Of a stretch of DNA of 64,000 nt, positions 17,066 to 25,499 are shown in pieces. The position numbers and the translations under genes are program-made. Origin of the DNA: an uncultured Lachnospiraceae bacterium (lineage in GTDB: Bacteria; Bacillota; Clostridia; Lachnospirales; Lachnospiraceae); the NCBI GenBank assembly GCA_902783375.1, contig CACZQN010000006.1, positions 1 through 64,000 of the forward strand. Reading direction: 5' to 3'. Below the pieces are notes generated by a model. That model was not told where the DNA came from and searched no databases. It saw only the letters and a program-made list of their open reading frames with translations. Position 1 is the stretch's first letter, and each line of letters starts with the position of its first letter.

Positions 17066-18343
17066 ATGCAAAAGAACTGGTACCGGCTGGATACGGCTGC
17101 GCTGATTTTCCCGGCGATTACGAGAAGCAACTGGAGCAATGCTTTCCGCTTCTCCGTGACGCTGCATGAGGAAATCGATCCCTACACGCTGCAGCACGCA
17201 CTGGATGATCTGCGTCCGCGCTTTCCTTCCTTCTTTCTGTCCCTGCACAAGGGCTTCTTCTGGTATTATCTGGAGGACATCGAGGAGCCGATCCGGGTCC
17301 AGGAAGATTTTGCCTACCCGCTCACCTTCATGCGCCAGAAAGAGCTGAAAAAGCACTGCCTGCGCGTGTTGTACTACAAGAATAGAATTGCTGTGGAGAT
17401 CTTCCACTCGCTGACCGACGGGCACGGCGGCAGCATCTTTATCGCCAACCTGACGCGCCGCTATCTGGAGATCCGGCATGGCATCACCATTCCGGCAGAG
17501 GGGGCGATCTACGACCTGGCAGGCACGCCCACAGCGGAGGAACTGGAAGACAGCTTTTTGAAATACGCCGCACCGGCTGCTGCCAGTCGGAATGACCCTC
17601 CAGCCTATCATCTGCAGGGAACACCGGAAGACAATGGATTCCGCCATCTGACGACCGGCATCGTGGACACGGGCAGTCTGATCGAGGCGGCACATACCTA
17701 TAAAGTCTCTGTGACTGCATTTCTTTCTGCCGTGATGGCGGAGAGCATCATCCGGATTCAGGATGAGAAGACGCCGAAGAAGCGGCAGAAACCGGTGAAG
17801 GTAACCATCCCGGTCGACATGCGCCGCCTGTTCGGCAGTGGCACCCTGCGAAACTTCGTTCTGGCAATCAATCCGGGTGTGGAACCGAAATTCGGAGACT
17901 ATACGCTCGCAGAACTCTGCCAGAACATCAGCCACCAGCTCGCGATCGGGGCCACCCGGCAGAACATGGCCGGTATGATTGCCGCCAATGTCGAACCGCA
18001 GCGGATCACAGCCATCCGTCTGGCACCGGTCTTCATCAAGAACCCGATCATGGATCTGATCTATCAGAGCAGCGGCGAGAACCCCGGCTCGATCAGCATT
18101 TCCAATATCACAAAGATCGATCTGCCGGAAGCCATGCTGCCTTATATGGAACGGATGGAATTCATTATCGGGCCGCAGCGTTCCTATCCGAACAACTGCT
18201 CCGTGATCAGTTTCGACGGGAAGACCTATATCAATATGATCCGGAATATCAGGGAATCTGAACTGGAACGGCTCTTCTTCTCGCGGCTGGTCGAACTGGG
18301 AATCCCGGTGGATATCGAGTCCAATGACGCATCCATCCGCTGA
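17066..18343 (+). CDS. Condensation-fold acyltransferase (alcohol acetyltransferase-like)
   Basis: 425 residues with the chloramphenicol-acetyltransferase/condensation fold. The catalytic motif HxxxDG is clear in EIFHSLTDGHGGSIF, near residue 115. Later segments VTIPVDMRRLFGSGTLRNFV and SISNITKIDLPE correspond to the DFGWG-side and floor regions. Relatives are annotated as alcohol acetyltransferases or condensation-domain proteins and move an acyl group from CoA or a carrier onto an alcohol or amine. Start ATG 17066 is preferred because AGGAGG lies 12 bases upstream and the protein then begins MQKNWYRLDTAALIFPA as in the family; longer in-frame starts at 17033 and 17054 exist. It is 54 bases upstream of the DUF6320 gene, with which it is probably a functional unit. 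Confidence 0.75.
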   Translation: MQKNWYRLDTAALIFPAITRSNWSNAFRFSVTLHEEIDPYTLQHALDDLRPRFPSFFLSLHKGFFWYYLEDIEEPIRVQEDFAYPLTFMRQKELKKHCLRVLYYKNRIAVEIFHSLTDGHGGSIFIANLTRRYLEIRHGITIPAEGAIYDLAGTPTAEELEDSFLKYAAPAAASRNDPPAYHLQGTPEDNGFRHLTTGIVDTGSLIEAAHTYKVSVTAFLSAVMAESIIRIQDEKTPKKRQKPVKVTIPVDMRRLFGSGTLRNFVLAINPGVEPKFGDYTLAELCQNISHQLAIGATRQNMAGMIAANVEPQRITAIRLAPVFIKNPIMDLIYQSSGENPGSISISNITKIDLPEAMLPYMERMEFIIGPQRSYPNNCSVISFDGKTYINMIRNIRESELERLFFSRLVELGIPVDIESNDASIR

Positions 18344-18397
18344 GCATCCCGGCAAGAATTTGTAAGATTGTCGCTTCGTCCGACATGGAGGATAAGT

Positions 18398-19096
18398 ATG
18401 TATTGTGTGAAATGTGGTGTCCGCCTTGAGACCGGTGTGAAGGCCTGCCCTCTCTGCAAAACACCCGTCTGGGACCCCGATGCGGAGTCCAGAACTGCAG
18501 CTGCTGAAAAGCGGTACCCGGATGCTCTGCCTTCCCATCACCGGGAATCCACGATTCCCCTGATGATCGCGCTGACAGTGCTGACAGTGCTCATCATCGG
18601 AGTAATCCTTGCCGTCTGCTTTAAGCTGTACAGGAGGCTTTTCTGGGGCAGTTATGCGATCGGCGGCATTGCCCTGTTCTATATCCTTGTGATCCTCCCC
18701 GGCTGGTTCAGACATCCCATCCCGGAGATCTTTATTCCGGCGGATCATGCAGCAATCGCACTCTATCTGCTGTTAGTCTGTTCACTCACAGGCGGCAGCT
18801 GGTTCCTCAGCTTTGCCTTTCCGGTGACGGCCATCCATGCCGTAATCATGACCACCTTCGTAGCACTCCTGCGGCGAACAGAGGTCAATACCCCACTGCT
18901 CCTCGGGATCTTTTCAATCGTACTGGCCGGCTATACCATGCTGATTGAATTCTTCGAACATATTACGTTTGAAACACCGATGTTTCTCTGGAGTCTCTAT
19001 GCTGTTGCGGGCTTTGTTGCCATCGGCATCTTCCTTCTGATCATCGGGCTGGTGAAGCCACTCCGGGACGCGCTCGAGAAACGATTCTTCTTCTGA
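18398..19096 (+). CDS. DUF6320-like zinc-ribbon membrane protein
   Basis: 232 residues. The N-terminus MYCVKCGVRLETGVKACPLC is a two-CxxC zinc ribbon, followed by a short linker and six or so hydrophobic helices (about 55-75, 87-105, 120-165, 175-195, 205-225). The combination is what I know as DUF6320, usually encoded beside condensation-type acyltransferases in Clostridia. Start ATG 18398 has GGAGG eight bases upstream. The pairing suggests it presents, anchors or transports the acylated product; this is inference. A good terminator follows. Confidence 0.7.
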   Translation: MYCVKCGVRLETGVKACPLCKTPVWDPDAESRTAAAEKRYPDALPSHHRESTIPLMIALTVLTVLIIGVILAVCFKLYRRLFWGSYAIGGIALFYILVILPGWFRHPIPEIFIPADHAAIALYLLLVCSLTGGSWFLSFAFPVTAIHAVIMTTFVALLRRTEVNTPLLLGIFSIVLAGYTMLIEFFEHITFETPMFLWSLYAVAGFVAIGIFLLIIGLVKPLRDALEKRFFF

Positions 19097-19147
19097 GACG
19101 GAATCATTAAGACAAGACCGGGCGCACCGGACCTAGAACAGCAAAAC

Positions 19148-19187
19148 AAGAACCCTGCAGTTCATCACGCTGCAGGGTTCTTATTTT
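19148..19187 (+). terminator. Terminator after the DUF6320 gene
   Basis: Arms AAGAACCCTGCAG (19148-19160) and its perfect complement (19170-19182) with a 9-base loop, followed by ATTTTAAG. The 175 bases after it, up to the convergent regulator gene, are AT-rich and hold no gene I can support. Confidence 0.8.
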
Positions 19188-19362
19188 AAGAGGAGTTTTA
19201 TGAAAAAGTTGGAATCTGTCTTTGTTTTGTTGAGTACAGTATAATCAGCATTTGTGTCCTCCTCGTGTTCTTTTTTTGAATGATTTGTGAACAAACTGTA
19301 AATACGACACTTCTTCTCGTTCATAAATGTTTCTGTCTGACAATTATACCCAATTGCTGTAA

Positions 19363-20055
19363 TCATTCTCCTGTCTCGTTCTCTGCATCCGCTTCCCAGA
19401 CATGCATCCGGCGGATCGACTCGACGATATGCTCATGCGCATACTGCTCTGCTTCCGCCTTGTTCCCGGCCTTGATCGCTTCCACGATCTTTTTGTGTTC
19501 GCCGATGCTGTGATGTGCACGCTCCTTCTCGGAGAGATTGACGGTTCTCGCTCTCTGCGCATAATGATGATAATCGGTCAGCACGTGGCAGAGGATCCTG
19601 CTTCCGCAGGCCTCGTAGAGCAGCTTATGGAACCGGTTGTCCAGCTCTACCACCTGGTCAAAGTGTTCCTTGGAGACATGGAACTCCGCCAGATAGACAT
19701 TCTCCTCCATCTCATCGACCTGTTCTTTCGTCGCATGCTCACAGGCCCAGGCCGCTGCAAGTCCCTCCAGATACGAACGGATCGCAAAGATATCTTCAAT
19801 ATCCTTATTAGAAATGCCGGTGACGTAAGCGCCCTTATTCGGAATAATCGAAACCAGTCCTTCCAGTTCCAGCTGACGCAGTGCTTCTCTGACCGGTGTC
19901 CTGGAAACCCCCAGTTCCTGGCCGATAAAGACCTCCTTCAATTCCTCGCCGTCACGATACTTTCCAGAGAGAATATCTTCTCTCAGTCGGTTAAATACCC
20001 GCCCACGCAGGGAATACTTGTCCCCGGACTCCTGGTTCATCTCTTCAGTTGCCAT
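19363..20055 (-). CDS. GntR-family regulator, FadR/FCD subgroup
   Basis: 230 residues. The winged helix-turn-helix (about 15-80) has RGRVFNRLREDILSGKYRDG and the recognition helix region LGVSRTPVREALRQLELEGL. The C-terminal FCD ligand/metal domain (about 95-225) has Asp in ELDNRFHKLL and histidines in that motif, IGEHKKIVEAI and AHEHIVESIRRM. Start ATG 20055 follows AGAGGAAAAG; the frame is open further upstream, but that segment contains the promoter. Its own -10 region overlaps the palindrome ATTGTATACAAT, which suggests autoregulation. It is divergent from a CPA2 antiporter. The same box occurs in the glutamate dehydrogenase promoter region. Members of this subgroup respond to organic acids. 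Confidence 0.88.
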   Translation of the reverse strand: MATEEMNQESGDKYSLRGRVFNRLREDILSGKYRDGEELKEVFIGQELGVSRTPVREALRQLELEGLVSIIPNKGAYVTGISNKDIEDIFAIRSYLEGLAAAWACEHATKEQVDEMEENVYLAEFHVSKEHFDQVVELDNRFHKLLYEACGSRILCHVLTDYHHYAQRARTVNLSEKERAHHSIGEHKKIVEAIKAGNKAEAEQYAHEHIVESIRRMHVWEADAENETGE

Positions 20056-20140
20056 TTTTCTTTTCCTCTTCTGTTCCTTGTTACAATGGAAATATCCCGC
20101 CGGACGCACAGACGGTGCCGGCAGAAATACAATCCCCTCT

Positions 20141-20169
20141 ATTGTATACAATCGTACAGTTCCTGTCAA
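20141..20169 (-). promoter_or_regulatory. Promoter of the GntR gene with overlapping operator
   Basis: On the minus strand, TTGACA (20164-20169) and TACAAT (20141-20146) are separated by 17 bases. The perfect palindrome ATTGTATACAAT (20141-20152) covers the -10 element, an ideal place for repression by the GntR protein. Confidence 0.7.
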
Positions 20170-20231
20170 TCAGAAACCTGTCTGTTCTATGTTTTTCTCC
20201 GAAAAAGTGAAGGGAATTTTCAGATTCATCC

Positions 20232-20259
20232 TTGCAATCTCCGGCAACTGGGGTATAAT
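20232..20259 (+). promoter_or_regulatory. Promoter of the antiporter gene
   Basis: TTGCAA (20232-20237), a 16-base spacer and TATAAT (20254-20259), about 90 bases before ATG 20350. The GntR box is 80 bases upstream of this -35, so repression here would need looping or a second site. Confidence 0.7.
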
Positions 20260-20349
20260 GGGGCGTGGTCACGGGTTGCCTCTGCCGCCCGGATCAACAA
20301 CACAGCACTTAACACCCGCTGCGAATCTTTTATAAAGGAGCTCTCTGTT

Positions 20350-21642
20350 ATGGAGTATTTTCTTAGTGTCGCGGTAGCATTGTTTGCCGGACTCATGTTT
20401 ACCCGAATCTTCAGATTGTTTCATCTGAACTTTCCGGATGTCACTGCGTTTCTTCTGGCAGGTCTTCTGATCGGTCCTTACGGGATCGGCCGTCTGGGAC
20501 TTCAGGGCGTCGGCTTTCCGACATTTGCCGATGTCGAACAGGTCGGACTTGTCAGCACAGCCGCACTCGGCTTCATCGCATTTTCCATCGGAAGCGAATT
20601 CCGGCTCTCGGAACTGGAGCATACCGGGAAAGCGGCAACCGTCATCGGCATCTTCCAGGCAGTCATTGCAGCGGCCCTGGTGGATATTGCACTGATCACT
20701 ACGCACTTCATCCTCGGAGAAGAAGTTCTTCCGCTCTCCGTCGCGATCGTGATGGGTGCCATTGCATCTGCAACAGCCCCGGCTGCAACCCTGATGGTCG
20801 TCCGCCAGTACAAGGCCGACGGACCGGTGACCAGACTGCTCCTGCCGATCGTCGCCCTCGATGATGCCGTCGGTCTCGTGATCTTCTCTGTATCCCTCGG
20901 TGTTGCAAGAGCGCTCGAGGGCGGCCACGCCGATATGATTTCGATCTTTGTGAATCCGCTGGTTGAGATTATCTGCTCGATCCTGCTTGGTGCGGTCCTT
21001 GGTTTTGTCCTTTCGAAGATCGAGAAGCTTTTCTTCTCCAACTCAAACCGTCTGTCGATGACGATCTCCTTCGTCTTCCTGACGATCGCACTCTCCTACC
21101 TCGAGATCCCGGTTGGTCCGGTAACTATCTCCTTCTCGTCCCTGCTGGTCTGCATGATGCTCGGAACCGTCTTCTGCAACATGAGCGAGTTCTCTGCCGA
21201 CATCATGACCCGTGCGGAGAAATGGACCGCCCCGCTGAATGCGGCCTTCTTCGTCATCTCGGGTGCAGAACTGGATCTCTCCGTCTTCGGCACCATCAGT
21301 TATGTGGCGATCGGTGTGATCTATATCGCCTTCCGTTCCCTCGGAAAATACGTTGGCGCACGGGTCTCTTCTACTGCCATGCACTGTGACCACAATGTCC
21401 GGAAGTATCTTGGAATCACCCTGCTACCGCAGGCCGGTGTTGCACTCGGCATGTGCAACAATGCACAGATCCTCGGTGCCTTCCCGGCCTCCATCATCCG
21501 CAATGTCACCCTGTTCGGTGTCCTGATCTATGAGCTGGTCGGCCCGCTGATGACAAAGAGCGCACTGACAGCTGCCGGCGAAATCAAAACCAAGCCGGAA
21601 GAAAAGAAATCGAGAGAACGTTTCCGGAGAAAGACAGCCTGA
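20350..21642 (+). CDS. CPA2-family cation:proton antiporter (Kef/NapA type)
   Basis: A 430-residue membrane protein with about 12 helices starting at MEYFLSVAVALFAGLMF. The helix-5 region reads LLPIVALDDAVGLVIF; the DD pair is the ion-binding signature of electrogenic CPA2 antiporters. SATAPAATLMV corresponds to the unwound helix 4 (TSP/TAP motif). No RCK/TrkA-N domain follows, so it is a short NapA-like form; the tail is a basic cytoplasmic segment. AAAGGAG lies 9 bases before ATG 20350. It exchanges Na+ or K+ for protons in pH/ion homeostasis; the ion cannot be read. It is divergent from the GntR regulator and ends at a strong bidirectional terminator. Confidence 0.87.
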   Translation: MEYFLSVAVALFAGLMFTRIFRLFHLNFPDVTAFLLAGLLIGPYGIGRLGLQGVGFPTFADVEQVGLVSTAALGFIAFSIGSEFRLSELEHTGKAATVIGIFQAVIAAALVDIALITTHFILGEEVLPLSVAIVMGAIASATAPAATLMVVRQYKADGPVTRLLLPIVALDDAVGLVIFSVSLGVARALEGGHADMISIFVNPLVEIICSILLGAVLGFVLSKIEKLFFSNSNRLSMTISFVFLTIALSYLEIPVGPVTISFSSLLVCMMLGTVFCNMSEFSADIMTRAEKWTAPLNAAFFVISGAELDLSVFGTISYVAIGVIYIAFRSLGKYVGARVSSTAMHCDHNVRKYLGITLLPQAGVALGMCNNAQILGAFPASIIRNVTLFGVLIYELVGPLMTKSALTAAGEIKTKPEEKKSRERFRRKTA

Positions 21643-21661
21643 TCTTCTCTCGCCGGATAAA

Positions 21662-21706
21662 CATCAAAAAAAACGCGGTTCCGATCGGAACCGCGTTTTT
21701 TTGATG
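21662..21706. terminator. Bidirectional terminator
   Basis: A perfect hairpin: ACGCGGTTCC-GATC-GGAACCGCGT flanked by A-tract on the left and T-tract on the right, with CATC/GATG ends also pairing. It serves the plus-strand antiporter and the minus-strand larC genes, which converge here. Confidence 0.9.
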
Positions 21707-21724
21707 GACTACTGAATATATCTT

Positions 21725-22198
21725 TTATTGTTTCTGCTGCAGGAAGGCCAGATGGACCGCATCGTACGCTTCCCGGAAGCTGACATCATGGCTTCTCGCA
21801 TACCGGACGACATCTTCATATTCCGGGTATGCGTAGCTCTCTTCCCCATTCTGCACAACCTTCAGGGAATAGGCCTCTCCGTCGACCTCTGCATTCTCAA
21901 AGGAACGCGGCAGTACCATTCTGCCCATCCGCACGTGTCTGACGCCGATGGAAGTCGTTTCCCGGAAGATCACTGCAGAGAGTCTTTCAATATCTTCCAC
22001 GCTGCACAGCACGGAAAGCTGATAAGCCGGCCGGTTCTTCTTCATGAAGATCGACTGATACCAGACGTCTCTCGCACCTTCTTCAAAGAGCCGTTCCATC
22101 ACATAGCCCAGTTCTTCGCCGGTAGCATCATCGATATTGGTCTCGAGAACAGCTATTTCATCTCTTGTGGCTTCAACCACCTGCTTCGAGTACTTCAC
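21725..22198 (-). CDS. larC2: LarC C-terminal part (nickel-pincer cofactor biosynthesis)
   Basis: 157 residues matching the C-terminal domain of LarC, the CTP-dependent nickel insertase that completes the Ni-pincer nucleotide cofactor of lactate racemase (LarA) and relatives. It carries VLETNIDDATGEELGYVMERL and the MKKNRPAYQLSVLC segment typical of LarC. It is in the same reading frame as the preceding larC1 and separated from it only by TGA GCG before its GTG start. GGAGGG, contained in the last codons of larC1, is correctly placed for initiation at this GTG. The cell could therefore make two coupled subunits, or a full-length protein by stop-codon readthrough. No larA, larB or larE is in the window. 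Confidence 0.8.
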   Translation of the reverse strand: MKYSKQVVEATRDEIAVLETNIDDATGEELGYVMERLFEEGARDVWYQSIFMKKNRPAYQLSVLCSVEDIERLSAVIFRETTSIGVRHVRMGRMVLPRSFENAEVDGEAYSLKVVQNGEESYAYPEYEDVVRYARSHDVSFREAYDAVHLAFLQQKQ

Positions 22199-22201
22199 CG
22201 C

Positions 22202-23152
22202 TCAGCCCTCCACGGAAAGAATCATCGCACGCAGAATATTTGCCTTCGGGAAATCCTTCTTTCCGGCACCGATGCCGACTGCCTTGATCTCGTAACTTGC
22301 CGGCAGGTTCTTTCTGGTCTGATATGCCGCCGCAATCGCCGCTCCGGTCGGTGTGATCATCTCTCCCAGAGTATCGGTGATCTTCATCCGCAGGCCATTC
22401 GCCTGGGCGATATTCACAACAGCCGGGACCGGCACCGGAAGGATGCCGTGCTGGTTGCGGACATGTCCACAACCCTCATAGAGCGGCGAGACTGCAACAT
22501 CATCGATTCCCAGATCTTCCATCAGACAGGCAACACTGACGATATCCACGATGGAATCCACTGCACCGACTTCATGGAAATGCACTTCCTCCACCGGTAC
22601 ACCGTGTGCCTTCGACTCCGCTTCTGCCACAATCTGGAACATCTTCAGCGCCTTTTCCTTCACATGCGGATTGGAGAGGCGGTCCAGAATCTCCTCGATG
22701 TCATGCATATGGCGATGCACATGATCATGGCCATGGTGATGGTCATGTCCGTGATCATGATCATGGTCGTGATGATGGTCATGGTCATGATGATGGTCGT
22801 GCTCATGGTCATGTTCGTGCTCATGGTCATGTTCGTGCTCATGCTCGTGTTCATGATATGCTTCGTGGATCTGCGGATTCTCTTCCGCATGCAGCTCATT
22901 CACATCATGCGAATGACCGTCCTCCGTCTCGTGCGCATGATCATGGTGGTGTTCCAGATGCACATCGAAATCATAGGCATCGATCGCACACTTGGTTGTT
23001 CTGCCGAAATGCAGGTGGTACCCCTCCAGCTGCAGCTCAGCAAGTGTCTTCTCCAGTACTTCACGGCTTGCGCCGAGGTCCAGCAGGGCGCCGACTGTCA
23101 TATCGCCGCTGATTCCCGAATAACACTCCAGATACAAAATCTCTTTTGCCAT
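22202..23152 (-). CDS. larC1: LarC N-terminal part with long His-rich nickel-binding insert
   Basis: 316 residues beginning MAKEILYLECYSGISGDMTV, the LarC N-terminal signature, and including VEEVHFHEVGAVDSIVDI and PTGAAIAAAY. Between about residues 67 and 150 lies a histidine/aspartate/glutamate stretch with about 45 histidines, expected to store or deliver nickel. The protein ends at NILRAMILSVEG with an in-frame TGA, and the same frame then continues as the C-terminal LarC domain. In Lactobacillus plantarum the two parts of larC are joined by programmed frameshifting; here no frame change is needed. The ribosome binding site is AAGGAGTTACC. Confidence 0.88.
   Translation of the reverse strand: MAKEILYLECYSGISGDMTVGALLDLGASREVLEKTLAELQLEGYHLHFGRTTKCAIDAYDFDVHLEHHHDHAHETEDGHSHDVNELHAEENPQIHEAYHEHEHEHEHDHEHEHDHEHDHHHDHDHHHDHDHDHGHDHHHGHDHVHRHMHDIEEILDRLSNPHVKEKALKMFQIVAEAESKAHGVPVEEVHFHEVGAVDSIVDIVSVACLMEDLGIDDVAVSPLYEGCGHVRNQHGILPVPVPAVVNIAQANGLRMKITDTLGEMITPTGAAIAAAYQTRKNLPASYEIKAVGIGAGKKDFPKANILRAMILSVEG
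22701..22857. repeat. Short tandem repeats encoding the His-rich tract
   Basis: Dense CATGGTCATG/TCGTGCTCATG-type repeats with 6-bp periodicity inside larC1 (residues about 99-151, HxHxHx pattern). Such DNA is prone to slippage, so tract length probably differs between strains. Confidence 0.85.
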
Positions 23153-23219
23153 GGTAACTCCTTCTCACTATATATCTTTTGTCATTGTCGATTGAATCCA
23201 ATCTAAGATCCGTCAACCG

Positions 23220-24449
23220 TTATGGTACATCAACCCGTTCAAACCTGTCAAGGACCAGAATATCTCCTCCCGTCAGGACATCGTGTACATAGACCTTTTC
23301 CGTCTCCGCATCACCCGCCAGTGAATAAAGGACACTTACTACATCTGTAGTGTCCGTCGGTACTGTCTGCGTCCGCATCATCTGAAAGACGGTCTGGTAC
23401 AGTTCCGTCAGCGAATCCCCCTCCGTAACCGCCATCAGGGACAGGCAGTCGCCAAACGCCTCCTCGTCCGCCAGCAGGAACGGATGTCTGCGATAGGTCA
23501 CCCCATCCTTCTCTATCTCGTAATATCCCGTCTCATTCTTCATGATCTCAAAGGTCCGGACGGTCACCGACGAAGAACCCGGGGCTGCTGGCACAGAAGC
23601 CGCCTGCACGATCCCCGCTGCATTTCTCGTATAGAACATATAGGCGCCGCTGTGACCAGAGAGATTCACGGAGAGACCGGAAGCCGTACTCAGGTACCCG
23701 TTGTGATATCCCGCCTCTTCGAGGGCCTTCCGGACGATATCAGCCCGTACGGCATCCCGGAACACGGACAGATCCAGAATCGGTGCATCCGTCAGTTCCA
23801 GATCCGCAATCGCCTCGAGATAGGAAGCAGAGGTCTTCAGCATCGCTGTCTTCTCTGCGCCGTCTCCAAGAACAAGTTCCACTTCTCCGGAAGAAGGATC
23901 TGCAAGCGCCAGCAGCCGGCTGAGCCGCTCCGCCTCATCAGCATTTGCAAGCGGATCAAAGTCCTTGGAATTGGAAATATACAGGATGTTGTTCCACTCC
24001 GCATCATAGGGTCCTGCATACAGGCTGTATCCGTCGCCGGATAAGGCCATGGCGGTCTGCAGCACCGCAAAGAACTCTTCACTCACCGGGAAGGATTCAT
24101 TCGGATGATGATTCAGCGTCGCCAGATTCACGAATCCATCATACTCCGTCTTCGGATCGGTCAGCTTATAGGCACGCAGCATGGCTGCCTCGTAGACTGA
24201 CTTGATCTGGTTCGTCTCTTCTCTGATTTCTGCGCTCGTCCCCTCAAACTTGTAGGTAAAGCTGAAGTCCGACTGGTACAGTGGTGCATCATCATGTGCT
24301 TCTCCGGTGATCTCATAATAGCCGGGTTCTTTCTTCCCGATGCTCGTGATGCCCAGCGTGAATGCTGCGACGGCAGCCGCCAGCGCCAGGATGAATAAGA
24401 CAATCCGGAGTTTTACATGCTTCCCGGAAACTTTCAGTTCCTCGCCCAT
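23220..24449 (-). CDS. Membrane-anchored extracytoplasmic protein, distant ApbE-like fold suspected
   Basis: 409 residues with one N-terminal transmembrane helix (about residues 15-38, VLFILALAAAVAAFTLGI) and a large outside domain. The order of segments YEAAMLRAYKLTD, VNLATLNHHPNESFPVSEEF, AVLQTAMALSGDGYSLYAGP, IVRKALEEAGYHNGYLS and GLSVNLSGHSGAYMF recalls FAD:protein FMN transferase (ApbE: vs.el...l..a...s.GafdptvgPl, then a DxGGiaKGya/vnlGGN pattern). The nucleotide and Mg-binding residues are not evident, so it may be an inactive relative. Start ATG 24449 has AAGG six bases upstream. It follows the oppF terminator and precedes larC1 by 67 bases. The function is unknown and the fold guess is weak. 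Confidence 0.5.
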   Translation of the reverse strand: MGEELKVSGKHVKLRIVLFILALAAAVAAFTLGITSIGKKEPGYYEITGEAHDDAPLYQSDFSFTYKFEGTSAEIREETNQIKSVYEAAMLRAYKLTDPKTEYDGFVNLATLNHHPNESFPVSEEFFAVLQTAMALSGDGYSLYAGPYDAEWNNILYISNSKDFDPLANADEAERLSRLLALADPSSGEVELVLGDGAEKTAMLKTSASYLEAIADLELTDAPILDLSVFRDAVRADIVRKALEEAGYHNGYLSTASGLSVNLSGHSGAYMFYTRNAAGIVQAASVPAAPGSSSVTVRTFEIMKNETGYYEIEKDGVTYRRHPFLLADEEAFGDCLSLMAVTEGDSLTELYQTVFQMMRTQTVPTDTTDVVSVLYSLAGDAETEKVYVHDVLTGGDILVLDRFERVDVP

Positions 24450-24460
24450 AGACAACCTTC

Positions 24461-24504
24461 TTTCAAAAAGAGGCGTCCTGAGAACTTCCTTCTCAGGGCA
24501 CCTC
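24461..24504 (-). terminator. Terminator of the oligopeptide transporter operon
   Basis: Arms 24470-24484 and 24490-24504 pair over 15 positions with two G-U pairs and a CTTCC loop, followed on the minus strand by TTTTTG. It lies 26 bases after the oppF stop codon. Confidence 0.75.
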
Positions 24505-24530
24505 CATGTCTTATCTTTCAGACTATTCTG

Positions 24531-25490
24531 TTACTGTTTATTTTCTTTCCCGCCGAAACGGATCTCCTTGTACTTCTCAATCTCCGAAGGACTTCCGAAG
24601 ACAAAGTGGCCATTGCCAAGATCCGTCAGTTCCGGAGATTCTGTCGAGTAGTCATGAATCGATGCGTCATAGACAAACAGTTTCTTCGACTTCTCGATGA
24701 TCGGATCCGGAATCGGGATCGCGGAGATCAGGGACTTCGTGTATGGGTGAAGCGGGAATGCAAAGAGTTCTTCCGTCTCTGCGATCTCCATGATTCTACC
24801 CTTATAGATTACGACAATTCTGTCACTGATAAACCGGACGATCGAAAGGTCATGGGCAATGAACAGGTAGGTCAGTCCTCTCTCGTTCTGGAACTTCTTC
24901 AGGAGGTTCAGAACCTGCGCACGGATGGAGACATCCAGTGCGGAGATCGGCTCGTCGGCGACGATGAACTCCGGCTCCATGACGATGGAACGGGCGATAC
25001 CGACACGCTGACGCTGACCGCCGGAAAACTCGTGCGGATATCTGGTCAGATGCTCCGGCAGAAGACCGACATCCTCGATGACCTTCTCAATCTTTGCAAT
25101 ACGATCCTTCTCATCTTTGTAGAGATGGAAGTTATACAGACCCTCTGAGATAATGTACTCAATCGTTGCACGCTCATTCAGAGAAGCTGCCGGATCCTGG
25201 AAGATCATCTGGATCTTCCGGATGACCTCACGGTCTTTCTTTCTGGAAAGTTTACCGGATATCTTCTCCCCGTTATACAGGATCTCACCTGCAGAACACG
25301 GATTGATCCGGACGATGGCACGGCCGATGGTGGTCTTACCGGAACCGGACTCTCCTACCAGGGAAAGGGTCTCCCCTTTATAAATATCAAAGCTGACGTT
25401 ATCGACTGCCTTAAATGCTTTCTTCCCGCGACCAAACACTACGTCGAGGTTCTTGATCGATAACAGGACTTCCTTATTTTCGTTATCCAT
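24531..25490 (-). CDS. oppF: Oligopeptide ABC transporter ATPase OppF
   Basis: 319 residues, normal length for OppF. Walker [17 protein letters not shown]-loop [10 protein letters not shown], signature [14 protein letters not shown], Walker [17 protein letters not shown] and switch histidine LFIAHDLS are all present, followed by the oligopeptide/dipeptide C-terminal domain ([12 protein letters not shown]). It pairs with the unusual OppD to power peptide import. It is the last gene of the opp operon, nine bases after oppD, with a terminator right after it. Unlike OppB and OppD it has no insertion. Confidence 0.92.
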   Translation of the reverse strand: MDNENKEVLLSIKNLDVVFGRGKKAFKAVDNVSFDIYKGETLSLVGESGSGKTTIGRAIVRINPCSAGEILYNGEKISGKLSRKKDREVIRKIQMIFQDPAASLNERATIEYIISEGLYNFHLYKDEKDRIAKIEKVIEDVGLLPEHLTRYPHEFSGGQRQRVGIARSIVMEPEFIVADEPISALDVSIRAQVLNLLKKFQNERGLTYLFIAHDLSIVRFISDRIVVIYKGRIMEIAETEELFAFPLHPYTKSLISAIPIPDPIIEKSKKLFVYDASIHDYSTESPELTDLGNGHFVFGSPSEIEKYKEIRFGGKENKQ

Positions 25491-25499
25491 GTTTCCTCC

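Noticed and set aside
19199-19243. A 14-codon frame (MKKLESVFVLLSTV) with AGGAG in front, after the DUF6320 terminator
   Set aside because: It lies beyond a strong terminator, in an AT-rich spacer without a clear promoter. It is too short to support without conservation evidence.
22202-22204. The larC TGA as a selenocysteine codon
   Set aside because: No convincing hairpin of the bacterial SECIS type was seen right after the TGA, the position lies in a variable linker rather than an active site, and a good ribosome binding site explains separate translation.
22178-22230. Programmed frameshift between larC1 and larC2 as in L. plantarum
   Set aside because: Both parts are already in the same reading frame, so a frameshift would not join them.
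22701-22857. Short repeats considered as a CRISPR-like array
   Set aside because: The repeat lies within larC1 and encodes the expected His-rich metal-binding tract; there are no spacers.
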